A stretch of DNA of 64,000 bases, from contig OW121740.1 in the NCBI GenBank assembly GCA_933228675.1, forward strand, positions 3,658,001 to 3,722,000. Reading direction: 5' to 3'. The notes beneath the pieces were generated by a model that was given only the letters and a program-made list of their open reading frames with translations, searched no databases and was not told the DNA's origin. A program made the position numbers and the translations under genes. Every line of letters starts with the position of its first letter. Position 1 is the first letter of the stretch. This DNA comes from Stomorhina lunata (Eukaryota > Arthropoda > Insecta > Diptera > Rhiniidae). Of the stretch, positions 11,546-23,002 are shown one piece after another.

Positions 11546-12192
11546 ATGTAAGAAAGTGCTATAGTCGGTCAAGCCCGACCATACGATACCCTTCACCACT
11601 TTTTTTCATATATAAAGACAAATATTTGATAAATTTTGCCATCATACAAACATTTTCTGAAAACTTATATATTTAAGCCATTTTCGGCACTTGGACTTAG
11701 CTAGAGTCAAATTTGAAACTATCTTGAAATTTGGCAAATTGGTTACAGTTTTTAAATAATAGTATTTTAAAATTCTCATTATCTTCAGATTTGCGGGCGT
11801 TTTATTGATTTTTGTCTCATTAAGTGCGTTTTAAAAGAAGAGTTTGTATGGGAGCTATGGTCAAATGTGGACCGAAATCTGGAACAGTGGTTTTGGTTTA
11901 CATAAGCAGTATATCTTTTACATTTTATGAAAAAATATTGATATCAATTCCGGGAACTGGGACCTATGGTCGTACTATCGAAAAAAATGATCTGTGCCAA
12001 ATTTCACCAAATTATCTTTAGAATTGCGACCTATACTTTGATTACATGGTTTACATCAGCCGTCCAGACGGACGGACGGACTGACCTATTGGTATACTAA
12101 AAGGTGGGTCTAAGACAAATATTTCTATGCCTTACATACCATCAGCACAAACTTATAATACCTTTTCCACCTATGGTGGTGAAGGGTATAAA
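11546..12192 (-). mobile_element. dispersed repeat family A, copy 2 (near full length)
   Basis: It begins ATGTAAGAAAGTGCTATAGTCGG, contains GACGGACGGACTGACC and GGTATACTAAAAGGTGGG, and ends with CACCTATGGTGGTGAAGGGTATA. That end folds as a small hairpin (ATACCCTT paired with AAGGGTAT). Length is about 650 bp. Orientation matches copy 1. Confidence 0.65.
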
Positions 12193-12261
12193 AATTTGTG
12201 ATGTACATTCGTTCATTAAACACAATAAAGGTGAAAAAACGTTTTTTGACCCCATTTTTTA

Positions 12262-12350
12262 TACCGTAGGTGGAAAGGGTATTATAAGTTTGTGCTGATA
12301 TATGTGACGCTTAGAAATATTGGTCTTAGACCCACCCTTTAGTATAAAAT
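12262..12350 (+). repeat. dispersed repeat family A, terminal fragment
   Basis: ATACCGTAGGTGGAAAGGGTATTATAAG is followed by the GTGCTGATATATGTGACGC and CACCCTTTAGTATA words of the family. It lies head to head with copy 2. Confidence 0.6.
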
Positions 12351-14574
12351 ACAGCCACTTTAAACCAGTTAAGTAGTCGCTCGTCTGCGTATGAAATAGA
12401 AATTAACCTATCGGACTGTTTCATGCTCACGACGAATTTCGTCGCACGCATCTATTGTGAACACTTTCATGTAAACCCATATGTTCTATTTCTAACGACG
12501 AATATTTGTTCCGAAAAATTGGCCGGTTGTTCCATTTCTGTTTCAAATTTTAATTGTAGCTTTTAGTATTTAAGAATCTCTGATGGAACTTATTTAAATG
12601 ACTTATTTGTATTTGTATTTATATTTATAATTTTATTTATCTTAATATTTTCTACTTAAACGCTTTTCATTCAATGAATTTAACAAATAAAATTACATAT
12701 GTATAAATACATATATACATGTGATTTTATTTGTACATAATGTTTAATATTCATACAAATTCGCATAATCTACAGACCAAACAATTTTATAGATTTAATT
12801 TCGCAGTGACCATCCGGAAGTTGGTCGGTTGTCTGTTTAAATGGAACAAGAACAACAAGGATTTAATGTTTTTCAATAGAAAATATAAAATTGGCTGACG
12901 TTGCTCTAACAATAAAAACCAAAATACTTAATTCGTACCGAAAAATATGTATGTATGTAAGTATATTGTCTAAAAGAACAAACAATAAGGCGTAAACCAT
13001 TAAAGGTCCTTTTACAAGGATAAAGAATTAAATGCGTGTCTAGTTATTTATGTAGTTTTGGTATAGAGATGTCTTGACCATTTCGTTTTACTTTTCTTTT
13101 TTTTTTGGGACAATAGTTTGCCAGTCAGCTTATATTTTGTGGTAATTTTATTTGTTAGAAATAATGATATAAAGTAAGTTTAGATTAAAACTACTACATG
13201 TTTAATATGTAAAGGAACAAGGACATTTTTTATTATTAAAATCTGTAAAATTATAAGACAATTGTCAACAATATCCGCTTCCCTTTACAATATCCTTTTA
13301 AACAAAAGTTTGTTGTCAATATTTATGGCTAAAAAAGAAACTTAAAAAATCTTAGCATGTGGGCGTTTTTGGACATATTTAAAATATGTAATTTATCCTA
13401 GAAGTTTAATTTGAAAGGTGGTTTATACATAAATTTAAGATAACTTGGGTTTTATGAAGACTTTCTTTCTCTAACTTGCTCCTACCTCATGACAGCTTAA
13501 CACGGGTCAACAGCCAAAATTACATTTAAGATATAAAATTTTTTTGAGTGTTATGGTCCCCTAAGTACAAAAATACCCTTCATTATTTTTCATTAATTTT
13601 TTGGGGATTTTTAAATAGTTTATCCTAGTTTTATTACCATATATTGACAATTTTATTTAAAAACACATTAATGGATTAAGAACAAAATTACCCTTAAGAT
13701 GAGCTAACACAAGTTTTTTGTGTGAGAAACGGTTTTGGAGCTATTTAAATCACAATTTGAAAAAAAATTGACAAATATAAAAGTTTTTATTTTTTAAAAA
13801 ATGTATATACAGACAATCGAAAATGGAAAAAAAATTCCCTCCACTTTCGCAAAACTATAAATATTCCAAATAGTGAAAAATTTATATTTTGAAAATTTAT
13901 CGATTAGTTGTGATTTTATTAAGAATAACATGAAAATACTAAATTTTAGCAAAAAAATTGGCACAGACATGTTTTTTGTCAGTTTGACCATGGTATTGAA
14001 ATTGGTCAAAATCGGGACCTCCTATAGGTCAAATTTTCTTAATTAAGATTTTAGTCAGAAATTTTAGTTTATTTGTATTGCTTTGTTGAAGTCGGTCCGT
14101 ATTTAACCATAGCTAACATGCAAATCCTTTTGACAAAACGCTCCTGAATCGTTCCACGTATAAAAGACCCAAAGACGGAAATTATTTTCAATTCATTTAC
14201 TTAATTTTTAATAAAAAATCACCATTTATTCATTGATTTTAGGAAATAGAGCTAATTTTATTAAAAATATTCACAGTTTATAATAAAAAGGTTGGTTTTA
14301 TAATAAAAAGGTTGGTTTTATAATAAAAAGGTTGGTTTTTGGCTTTTTCTATTTCTTATGAATTTCTGAAGTTTTGAAAAAAATATAAAAAATAACCGGT
14401 TCGAAAGATATGATAAAATCGATGAATCAGCCTTTTCAAAAACAACAAATTTTGTACAAAAATCTAAATTAAAAAAAAGAACATAATGTATAATTGGAAG
14501 GTGCGCTATGTACTAATTGGAATCCTTAGAAAGCTCAGGAAACACCGGGTCTAAACACCCAATATCTTATATAA
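12351..14574. other. AT-rich intergenic region with a triplicated 20-mer
   Basis: No gene is supported in about 2.2 kb. Near 14277-14340 the 20-nt unit TTTTATAATAAAAAGGTTGG is repeated three times in tandem without interruption. Phrases near 13990-14130 echo the dispersed repeats. Confidence 0.45.
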
Positions 14575-15135
14575 CACTGTGCTAGTTGAAAAATCCGACA
14601 AAAGGGAGACCTAGTGGATATAGATAAATCAAGTACGCTGAATTCAATGGTGCTAACAGTTTTAGGTTAACTCTAGTTTTCGAGATATAGAAATGGATAA
14701 TGAAATGGAGGAGGTTGAGCAATAACTAAGTGAAAAAATAACTAAGTGAAAAAACCGAAATTCGGCAACAAAATTATCTTTCAGAAACACTAATTGTATT
14801 ATTGATCCGAGCAGTCGTTTTAGAGATTTTTTTTTTTTTTGGGAAAAAAAAGTGGAAATCATAAAAATTTTCATTTTTCAAAAATTCATTATTTGAAATT
14901 CCTTAATCCAGTTATTATTAATATTCGCTTATAGGAAACGAAAAGCTAATAGTGTTTGTGAAAGATAATTTTGTAGCCAAATTTCGATTTTTTTACTTAG
15001 TTCATGAAAATAAACAGTTTTCGAGTTACGAATATTGCGAATATTTATTGCGCAACCTCCTCCATTTTTTATACGCTATATCTCGCAACCAGGGCTAACC
15101 TAAAAAAACGGTTAGCACCAATATCGAGCACAGTG
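14575..15135. mobile_element. fold-back element with long inverted arms, about 560 bp
   Basis: The ends are CACTGTGCTAG and CGAGCACAGTG. Matching long arms run inward on both sides: GGTGCTAAC, TTTAGGTTA, CGAGATATAG, ATGGAGGAGGTTG and ACAAAATTATCTTTC each occur on the left arm and inverted on the right arm. The right arm lacks about 60 bp near its tip. A second, shorter relative starts at 17250. There is no transposase. The class is unresolved; hAT-like ends are possible but unproven. Confidence 0.7.
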
Positions 15136-15693
15136 CAATTCTATTAAATATCACGAAAATTAATTCTCTAAAATATTATTCTCCGTTGAAAAACGTAAAT
15201 CATATGCAAAACACGTTCGCATTCTACATTTTATTTATGAATGTTGCCAAATTTATGAAGTTTATTTTATATTTTTCATTTCATTTAACTGTAATATATC
15301 AGGATTTTTTGAAAATTCTTAACTTATAACACAAACTTACACATTTCTCATACATTCTGTATATTATCATCTTGACATTTTTCGTACGTTTTTCTTTTTT
15401 AAATAATTGTAAAAGTGTGTGAAAAGAAAGTTTAAAAAAATAAACGTGTAAAAATTTATTGGCACGTTTTTGAACACTAAAATACATAAAAAGGACAAAA
15501 AAAATGTTTAGCATCCTGTTTGTTGTTTTTGTGTCTGATTTTTGTCACCCGCAAAAAAAACATAAATTAGGAAAGAAAAAAGTATAATTTGGAAAGGTTA
15601 AAGTTTCTTCTTTTACTTATAATACGAAACATTTAGCTGATTTGGTTGTAAAATTGAATAAAATTCTTCAATACGAATAAAAAAAAATACAAT
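15136..15693. other. AT-rich spacer before the tRNA cluster
   Basis: No supported feature other than homopolymer A runs. The A run just before 15694 would serve as the Pol III terminator of the minus-strand tRNA-Ala. Confidence 0.4.
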
Positions 15694-15766
15694 TGGAGAT
15701 GCGGGGCATCGATCCCCGTACCTCTCACATGCTAAGCGAGCGCTCTACCATCTGAGCTACATCCCC
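15694..15766 (-). tRNA. tRNA-Ala (AGC)
   Basis: A 73-nt cloverleaf read on the minus strand from GGGGATGTAGCTCAGATGG. The anticodon loop TTAGCAT between CTCGC and GTGAG gives anticodon AGC (Ala). The acceptor stem GGGGATG/CATCTCC has a single G:T-type pair, and the discriminator is A. A long T run follows on the transcribed strand. It is identical over its length to the gene at 23698-23770. Confidence 0.95.
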
Positions 15767-15962
15767 TGCTGAAAAACTGAGTAAACTTTACCAATATTTT
15801 TCAATTACTTTTATCTCTAAGAACAAAAAAAAATAACAAAATTTTTAAAAATTCCAAAAAAAATCATGTTTTTAACAAAAATTTACCAAAATTTTTAAAA
15901 AATATTGTATCACAAAATTATTTGAAATTTAATAAATGTCTTGAAAACCATGGATTTCAGAC

Positions 15963-16034
15963 GGCTCAATGGTCTAGGGGTATGATTCTCGCTTTGGGTG
16001 CGAGAGGTCCCGGGTTCAAATCCCGGTTGAGCCC
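15963..16034 (+). tRNA. tRNA-Pro (UGG), copy 1
   Basis: A 72-nt cloverleaf. The loop TTTGGGT between CTCGC and GCGAG gives anticodon TGG (Pro). The acceptor stem GGCTCAA/TTGAGCC is perfect. The B-box region GGGTTCAAATCCC is perfect. A T5 terminator follows. It is divergent from the tRNA-Ala about 200 bp upstream. Confidence 0.95.
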
Positions 16035-16547
16035 GGTTACTTTTTAATGGGAATTATAATCGCCTGGCTGAACACATTTGTTTACAACAAAACAAACTCT
16101 ACCACCTTTACCTTACTTACTACCCTTTCTTTTCACTATTAAAAACTTAAGATCAATTAAAAACGTAACCCCAAGGTTAAAATAAGGGTCAAAAAGAAAG
16201 ATGCAAGCGAAGACAGAAGAAACAACCGACATGCCGTCTATGTAAAAGGCACTAATCTTGGTGGCTGCGTTTTTTGGTGGTGGTGTCGCAAAATCTTGCA
16301 ACCGTTATATGTACTTTTTGGTAAGCTTTCTATACACTTCTGAGATCTTTATAACATTATTTAATGCTACTCCCCTTTTGTCTAAGGAAGCACCAGATCA
16401 ACAAAGATAATATTTTTCTAAAAATTGAATCACTAAAATCGGTGAACCTACAAAAGAGATGTCCGCCTTTTGAAGCTGTCCGTTTTTAGATTTTTCAACT
16501 CCAATTCGAAATTTTTTGGATACCTTTTAAAACGCCTTTTATCAGAT

Positions 16548-16619
16548 GGCTCAATGGTCTAGGGGTATGATTCTCGCTTTGGGTGCGAGAGGTCCCGGGT
16601 TCAAATCCCGGTTGAGCCC
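16548..16619 (+). tRNA. tRNA-Pro (UGG), copy 2
   Basis: Identical in sequence to copy 1 and followed by a T5 run. It is the first gene of a four-gene tandem array whose unit (gene plus spacer) is about 158 bp. Confidence 0.95.
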
Positions 16620-16705
16620 GATTATTTTTGCCAAAAATGGAACCAATATCCTTCCTATAATCGAAGAGATATCCAAGGGACTTTAAATAAAAGGGTTTAT
16701 TAGTT

Positions 16706-16777
16706 GGCTCAATGGTCTAGGGGTATGATTCTCGCTTTGGGTGCGAGAGGTCCCGGGTTCAAATCCCGGTTGAGCCC
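16706..16777 (+). tRNA. tRNA-Pro (UGG), copy 3
   Basis: Identical gene body. The spacer before it (CTTCCTATAATCGAAGAGAT, CAAGGGACTTTAAATAAAA) is nearly the same as the spacer after it, which shows recent tandem duplication. Confidence 0.95.
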
Positions 16778-16862
16778 GGTTATTTTTGATAAAAATGGAT
16801 CAATATCCTTCCTATAATCGAAGAGATATCCAAGGGACTTTAAATAAAATGGTTTATTAGTT

Positions 16863-16934
16863 GGCTCAATGGTCTAGGGGTATGATTCTCGCTTTGGGTG
16901 CGAGAGGTCCCGGGTTCAAATCCCGGTTGAGCCC
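16863..16934 (+). tRNA. tRNA-Pro (UGG), copy 4
   Basis: Identical gene body in the tandem array, followed by TTATTTTTGACAAAAATGG as in the other units. Confidence 0.95.
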
Positions 16935-17020
16935 CGTTATTTTTGACAAAAATGGATAAAAAATCCTTTCAATAATCGAAGAGAAGTCCAAGGGACTTTG
17001 AGTATAAGGTTTCATCAGTT

Positions 17021-17092
17021 GGCTCAATGGTCTAGGGGTATGATTCTCGCTTTGGGTGCGAGAGGTCCCGGGTTCAAATCCCGGTTGAGCCC
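17021..17092 (+). tRNA. tRNA-Pro (UGG), copy 5
   Basis: Last member of the tandem array. The gene body is identical, while the spacer before it has diverged more than the others (GAAGTCCAAGGGACTTTGAG). The downstream sequence leaves the repeat, and only a T4 run follows. Confidence 0.93.
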
Positions 17093-17249
17093 AGCTGTAT
17101 TTTGATAATTGTATACAGTAAAACCTCTTCTAACCGGACGGAATTTGCAGAACTGTGATAAATTAAATTTTGACTATGACCAAAGCATTTTTAAGTGCAC
17201 AACACTTCTTATAATAGGACAAAAATGCCGCGACGATGAGTTTCGATTA

Positions 17250-17462
17250 CACTGTGCTAGTTGAAAAAACTGACAAAAGGGAGACCTAGTGGGTAAAGAC
17301 AATTCAAGTACGCTGAATTTAATGGTGCTAACCGTTTCTTTAGATTAGCTCTAGTTTTCGAGATATAGCGTTATAAAAAAAATTAAGGAGGTTGGCGCAA
17401 TAAATATTTGCATAACTCGAAAGCACTTTATTTCTCCCTTTTGTCGGTTAAAAACAGAGACC
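17250..17462. mobile_element. fold-back element relative, about 210 bp
   Basis: It starts CACTGTGCTAGTTGAAAAAA, like the element at 14575, and shares GACAAAAGGGAGACCTAGTGG and GGTGCTAACCGTTT with it. Near the right side CTCCCTTTTGTCGGTT is the inverse of the left-end word, so it is also a palindrome. It is probably a shortened copy. Confidence 0.6.
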
Positions 17463-18429
17463 GGATTTTAATACTTTTAAAACAATATTTTCATATTTTA
17501 ATCCATAAAAAAACAATCATTGAAGTTTAAAAAAATATTAAAAATCCCTCATGATTTTTATTTGTTCAAAAATTTTGTTCCTTTTTTCAATCCGATGAAA
17601 ATAAAATATAAAAAAATCGTTTGGGATATTTATCAGTACAGTTCAAAATTATTTTCATCTTTTTTCATCCGATGAAAATAAATTTTGATAGAAAAAATTC
17701 AAATTTTATTTCTGTATTTGTCCGTGTATAAAACATCTTTAGGACGTTTAAATAGCAATAAATTCAATTATTGTTGCAAATTTTATATTGAAAAGGGGTT
17801 GGGCAACAAATGGTCGTTGTCTAAGTGCGTTTAAAACGTTTAAAAGTTATTTTGTTTTTGGAAATAGCGACGCGAATCAAAGAAACCACCAGTAGTTCCC
17901 ATTAGAACTATTATCTTTAACTTCGATGTCCTAAAAAATTGCAATAAATTGTAAACATTCATACATTCATTGTTGAAAATTTTAAAATTTCATAAACATT
18001 TTATTTTTTCAAAGTCAAAACAGAAGTTCAAAAATAAAACAATCAATAAAATATTTTTCTGTTCGGATATTTATCGTTATAGATATTTAAAATTTTCATC
18101 ATGAGGGATATTTATATTTCAAATATAAATCCATCTTTTTTTATTTTTCGATCGAAATGAAAATAAATTTTCATCGGCAATGATATTTATACTTGATGGA
18201 TTTATAAAATAAAACGATCTCCGATCTCTGGTTAAAAATAAATGAAGAGATAAAGAGATAAAATGTTAGTTATCTCACAGTCGCTATACGCAAAGTATTA
18301 CGCTAAAACTAATCTATACATCTCATGAAGAAACAAATTGGGACCATACCAAATAACATGTGATCTAAGAGCGTAGAGTCATTAAAAATAGGACATTTCG
18401 AAAGCCCTTCACTTAGAGAAGCTGTGGCG
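17463..18429. other. AT-rich intergenic sequence
   Basis: No gene is supported. Words such as TCATCCGATGAAAATAAA are repeated locally around 17590-17690 and echo at 18150. This looks like decayed repeat material. Confidence 0.4.
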
Positions 18430-18690
18430 GACATTTGAACGATGTTATATTCCACTTTGGATAAATTTCATGAGCGATTTGAGTGCTTAGGATAAGAACT
18501 GGACACTGAGATTGTACGATTTGACACCGTTAGACTTTTTTGTGTTTTATTAAGTCGTTGGTGTGTATGCGAATAAGATACAAATCACAACTGACCTGAG
18601 AGCCAACATAAGTCATGCCGTTGGACAAATTTATCCACCCAGACTTTGTATATGACTTCAATTTTTGAATTAAATTTTGCTCTGACTCAA
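18430..18690 (+). pseudogene. decayed Tc1/mariner (IS630)-type transposase fragment
   Basis: Near 18510-18640 the + strand reads DLTPLDFFVFY, a stop, then VYANKIQ, TTDLRANISHAVGQI. DLTPLDFF followed by (LW)GY and VYANKP is the signature around the third catalytic acid of IS630/Tc1/mariner-like transposases. Stops and at least one frame change upstream show that the copy is dead. No flanking inverted repeats were found. Assignment rests on motif memory, and the N-terminal domain is not visible. Confidence 0.6.
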
Positions 18691-20387
18691 GTACCCTTGA
18701 AATTCAAGTTATTTTCGACAAAGCGATAATCATGTGAACGAGCAAAAAATTTGTACTAGAATGTTTAAATTTAATGAATACAAAATTTCGAGTAAGTAAC
18801 GTGAATACCTCTAATTATTTTCAACAATTCCTATTTTCTTTGTTATTTTCTCATCATGAATTTTAATGGACATTATCTAAAACAAATAAATGTTTTATAT
18901 CTTTGTTAAGCAAAAGTTTAAAATCTTTGAAAAAAGTTTCATTTCAAGTAAAAATGTCTGCTTTTAAATAATTGTAGGTTTACATGAACTTGGTAACAAA
19001 AATTGTTTAAAATAAATTCAAATAAGTTTTTTTTTTCTTTTGGTTCTTAAAAGCAATCATCTTGATCACCGATACATATGGGAATTTAACATTGAAGCAT
19101 AAAATGGACTTCCTTTTGTTAATAGTTTCGTATCTTATCAAAAAGGCATTGAGGAAAAACCCAAATAAAAAAATAAAAAATGAGATAGAACTTGTAGAAA
19201 AGTTCGTCATGCTTGGCATCCATTTTCGCACTGGACCTAAATAAACATTTTATCATCAACACACCGATAGACAGACGGACAGACACACAAAACAATAAGA
19301 AAACAATTCATTTTTAATTGAAAATGTAGCCAAAAAAATAATAAACAAAACGAAAAACAACATTGTTAAAATAATAAAAATAAAAAATAAACAGACTAAC
19401 AAAAAAAATCACCCAGCAATTGACCATCATCAGACTTAACAAGATTCTCGTTATTAAATCTCTCACATGCTTTAAATATTAGTAGGAAGATCCCATACCT
19501 TTAAGTTATGCCACAAAAAAATCCCTGGTAATAAGTTTGTTGTATTCTTGGCATAAAGCTGATAGTGTCTAATGTTTTTTGTGGCTTGTAATGATGAATT
19601 GTATTCCAAGATGGTCCGATGGTTGTTGGTAATATGTAAATGTTTTGATTTCATCATAACTGAGTAATAGAAATAATAACAACTACAGAAATACATATTG
19701 TGATAAACAAACAAATGGAATGGACATTAAGACATCAGGTCCTTACTCCTGGTTATCTACTTTTACATCCATGTTGAGCATACACACACAAGCACAAGAA
19801 ATATCAATGAAAACATAAACAAGAAAACCCCCATTTCTCCCAAGGATGCTCCTTCTCTTATTGACACACAATATAAACATATCCTAAAGGATAATGGATG
19901 GACAAAACTTACAAAATAAACATTGAGAAAACATGCGGGCGAGCATATACCAACACATATTTGTATGTATGAACTACAGTAAAACACTTCTAAAACAGTT
20001 CCTTAAAACTATGAATTCTTTGTTAATAAAATGTCTCTTAATATAAAACATAAAACAGAAACTCTTTCAAATTACTGACAAACTCTACAAATGATTGTGG
20101 AGTTCATTAAAAAACTTGTGAACCGTTTAAACAAAAAAAATCTTTAAAACACTTAACAGTTTTATAAAGTTATCTAAGGGAACTTCAGGCCAACAGACAT
20201 AAATTTATTTATATAAAATAAATGGCAAAAAAAAACTAATGGTTATAAAAACAATCCTGTACAAATAAATTTTATTGTAGAAATGAACAATAGAAAATAA
20301 AATAAATATTATCTATTTAAATTTAAAAAAATGTTTCTGAATAAAAAATAATATTAAAGGCAATAAATAATAAATAAAAAATTTAAC
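18691..20387. other. AT-rich intergenic region
   Basis: It is about 1.7 kb with several short open frames in both strands but no domain, splice or codon-use support. TACAGTAAAACACTTCT near 19977 resembles the end of a pogo-like element, but no partner end was found. Confidence 0.4.
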
Positions 20388-20459
20388 GGGCTCAACCGGG
20401 ATTTGAACCCGGGACCTCTCGCACCCAAAGCGAGAATCATACCCCTAGACCATTGAGCC
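20388..20459 (-). tRNA. tRNA-Pro (UGG), copy 6
   Basis: The minus-strand gene body has the same sequence as the + strand copies, with anticodon TGG. T runs follow on the transcribed strand. It stands alone between the tandem array and the copy at 23551. Confidence 0.94.
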
Positions 20460-20954
20460 TCATAACGCAACTCAAAAATATCTTGCATTTATTTATATTG
20501 AAACAAACTATAATGTGCATCAACAAAATTTGATCTTTGTTGCAAGCAAATGCGTTATGGCTAAAATGCAGTAAAAACAAGTAAATTTAGTACAAAAATG
20601 TTAATAAAAAATTCTTAATAGATACCCTCTTAACAATTTGCTTGTGCTGTTTTTATTTTTTTTTTTATCACAAGAAGTACTTTAAGAAGTACTCGAAAAG
20701 CAAAAACAAACTTTTTAGTCAATCCAGGAAGAACTCGTCCGGTGAATCAAAAGGGTGTCAAACTAATATTTCTTTCCCTTTCCTCTTATCGTGATGAAGG
20801 TTACAATAAAGGTTCTTCCAACAGGAACATCCGAATTTTGAAAGTGGATAAAGTTGATAACCAGTCGTTTATTCAGTCGCATTAAATCTTCTTCAGTAAT
20901 GAGTAGCATTTCTATATGAATGACTGCGTAAACAAAAAAAAAATTATCGAATTT
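20460..20954. other. intergenic spacer
   Basis: No supported feature. Near 20700-20900 composition rises slightly, but no open frame was recognised. Confidence 0.35.
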
Positions 20955-22475
20955 GTGCTTCTTCTTCCGTCATCCTTGACTCCCAGTGGAACATAGGGCC
21001 TCAACCATCCTTTTATATCGAACTCTTTTGCTCAATGTTAGGCATACGTCATTCCATGAATAGTTTGCAGCTTGTAACTCCTTCTCAACGTTCTAGCAGG
21101 TGTACCAACACGACGGCCGCTTTCCTATAAATTCCAACGAGACGAGCAATGTTGGTATTTGGCCTTCGAAATGTGTGGCATATCCACCGCCATTTTCGTT
21201 GACATACCTCTATAGAAGCAGGGATGTGGTTTATCGCCTTTATTAGATCTTCATTTCTTATGCGATTCGGCATATATTAAGGATTTGCCGCAATCATTTG
21301 CTTGCAAAGGTTTGTAGCTGCTTATAGATGGCATTTGTGCGTTTCCAAGTTTAGCAAACGTAATATAAGATGGACTTTACATTCGAGTTGACATTCGTGA
21401 AGTTTCGCAAACGTACTACAAGATGGAGTTCACATTCGAGTTGTATATTCGTGACTTAGTTGTTGTTGATACTTGCCGAGATTTCCAAATAGCTCAAAGA
21501 ATGCCAACAGCAGATTTTGCCTTATTAATACGCGATTCAAATACCAAACTACCAAGATAATTAAAATAACTTCGTTATCCACATTGATGTGTGTCGACGG
21601 GTTTGCTCCACAGCCTCCAGGCATAATTTTTGTCTTGGAAATAGTGATTTCCAGCCCAGCTGTCCGAGATTCAACAGTAATATCGTTAGTGTTTTTTTGA
21701 AGGTAACCTGAGCTTTGGCTTAGAAAACATACGCCATCAGCGTATTCTAAGTCCTCGAATTGATTAAAAGGTGCTCATTGGATACCATTCAGAGCCGTGC
21801 GGATTATGTTGACGATGACGAGGAGAAAAAGTATAGGTGACAAAAAACATCCTTGTCTTACTCCAGCAGTAACTTCGAACTGTTTAGACAATTTACCTTT
21901 GTGAGGACCCGAAATTTAAAATCCACATACATTGCCCGAATTAAGTTTCATTGACATGTTACGATGTTCTAAAACTCTCCACATAGATAGCTCCTATTGA
22001 CACTGTCGAAGGCCTTCATAAAGTCAATAAACTCTGGGTAAATAGGGGTGTGAAATTCATTACATTGCTCTAGTACTATTCTTACTGTGTTGATTAGGTT
22101 AATACAGGATCGATTCTCTCTGAACCCAAACTGATTTTCGGAGTGTAGCGGAAACTGCATCGGATATTCTGTTCAAAATTACTCGACTTAGTATTTTGCT
22201 CGGTATTAGAAGAAGTGTTATACGCCTATAGTTATTGCAGTCTTTGGAGTCGCCCTTTTTGGTATTTTGACTTGTATACCTTCATTCCAGAGGTTGGCAG
22301 AGTTTCTTCTTCCCAAATTTTATGCACAGTCTCGCCGATCCTTCAGCATCACATAAAAATATCTCCGCTGAGATATTGTCATTGCCCGGGGCCTTAAAAT
22401 ACTTAATGGCGCTCTTCACTTCTTGTATTGTTGGTGGATCTGAAATTCCATTTGTGCTGCCGGCGTCAAATTTTT
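20955..22475 (-). pseudogene. decayed non-LTR retrotransposon (LINE) reverse transcriptase, 5' truncated
   Basis: Read on the minus strand from about 22475, fragments in changing frames give EVKSAIKYFKAPGNDNISAE, NNYRRITLL..PSKILSRVI, QFGFRENRSC..NTVRIVLEQ, FIDFMKAFDSVN, GVRQGCFLSPILFLL, LEYADGVCF, then RQRKWRWICHTFRRP. These are RT motifs of LINE elements in the right order, ending with the usual C-terminal W/H-rich block. Frameshifts and stops break it. The catalytic Y-A-D-D box reads YADG. The 3' end GAGGCCCTATG..GGGAGTCAAGGATGA recurs at 33853 on the other strand. The clade is not resolved. Confidence 0.85.
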
Positions 22476-22886
22476 TTTTTTTTTTACTTTAGAACGACTT
22501 TGGCCACACTATTACTGTCAATGGTAAGCGTTTTAGCTCGATATTTCCGAATTCTTTGACTTGAATTGAATAATCTGCTACAAGCCCTTTTTTGTGGCAA
22601 CAAGTTGTTCCAGCCATGCATTATATCATTCTTGAGTCTCACTATAATAACACTGCATTATAAACAAATTTGTATTGGTCTTCGAATGACCCACATATTT
22701 ATCGAGCATATTTTAAGTCTTGGTGGAACTTGCTCTGAAATTTTTGGAATTCAGAAATCCAAAAATTTTACTATAAAATATTTTTCTTTGAAAATTTGTC
22801 GATATAAAATTTTGGTAACAGATAAAATTTTGGTACAAGAACAAAAACTTTTCATAAAAACTGTTGTAACAACAGTAAAAACTTAC

Positions 22887-23002
22887 CCATTAATAAAAAT
22901 TTCAACTTGCAGTTTCTGTTCATCAAAATACAAGACAGCGGCACCGAGATTGATCTTCAAGAACTTCGCAGCAAGCAGCGCTGCTTTTTTGGCCCCGGCT
23001 GG
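22887..23002 (-). other. orphan exon-like segment of unknown family
   Basis: The minus strand between an acceptor-like CTATTAG and a good donor GGGTAAGTTTTT encodes PAGAKKAALLAAKFLKINLG, then AAVLYFDEQKLQVEIFING. It is less AT-rich than its surroundings and uses G/C-ending codons (GCC, GCG, CTG, AAG, ATC, CTC, GTC), which suggests selection for coding. An in-frame stop lies exactly at the acceptor, so it must be spliced if real. No upstream or downstream partner exon was found. It may be a relic exon, part of a dead transposon, or a gene with distant exons. Family unknown. Confidence 0.3.

Larger units (their letters stand above)
16548..17092 (+). repeat. tandem array of four tRNA-Pro units (about 158 bp each)
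   Basis: Starts are spaced 158, 157 and 158 bp apart. Genes are identical, and spacers keep the same word order (ATTTTTG, AAAAATGGA, ATAATCGAAGAGA, CCAAGGGACTTT). The gene bodies are more alike than the spacers, as expected from duplication followed by selection or gene conversion on the tRNA. Confidence 0.9.

Noticed and set aside
19977..20130. Possible pogo-like element start (TACAGTAAAACACTTCT); a similar start lies near 17116
   Set aside because: No matching inverted end or second TA could be found.
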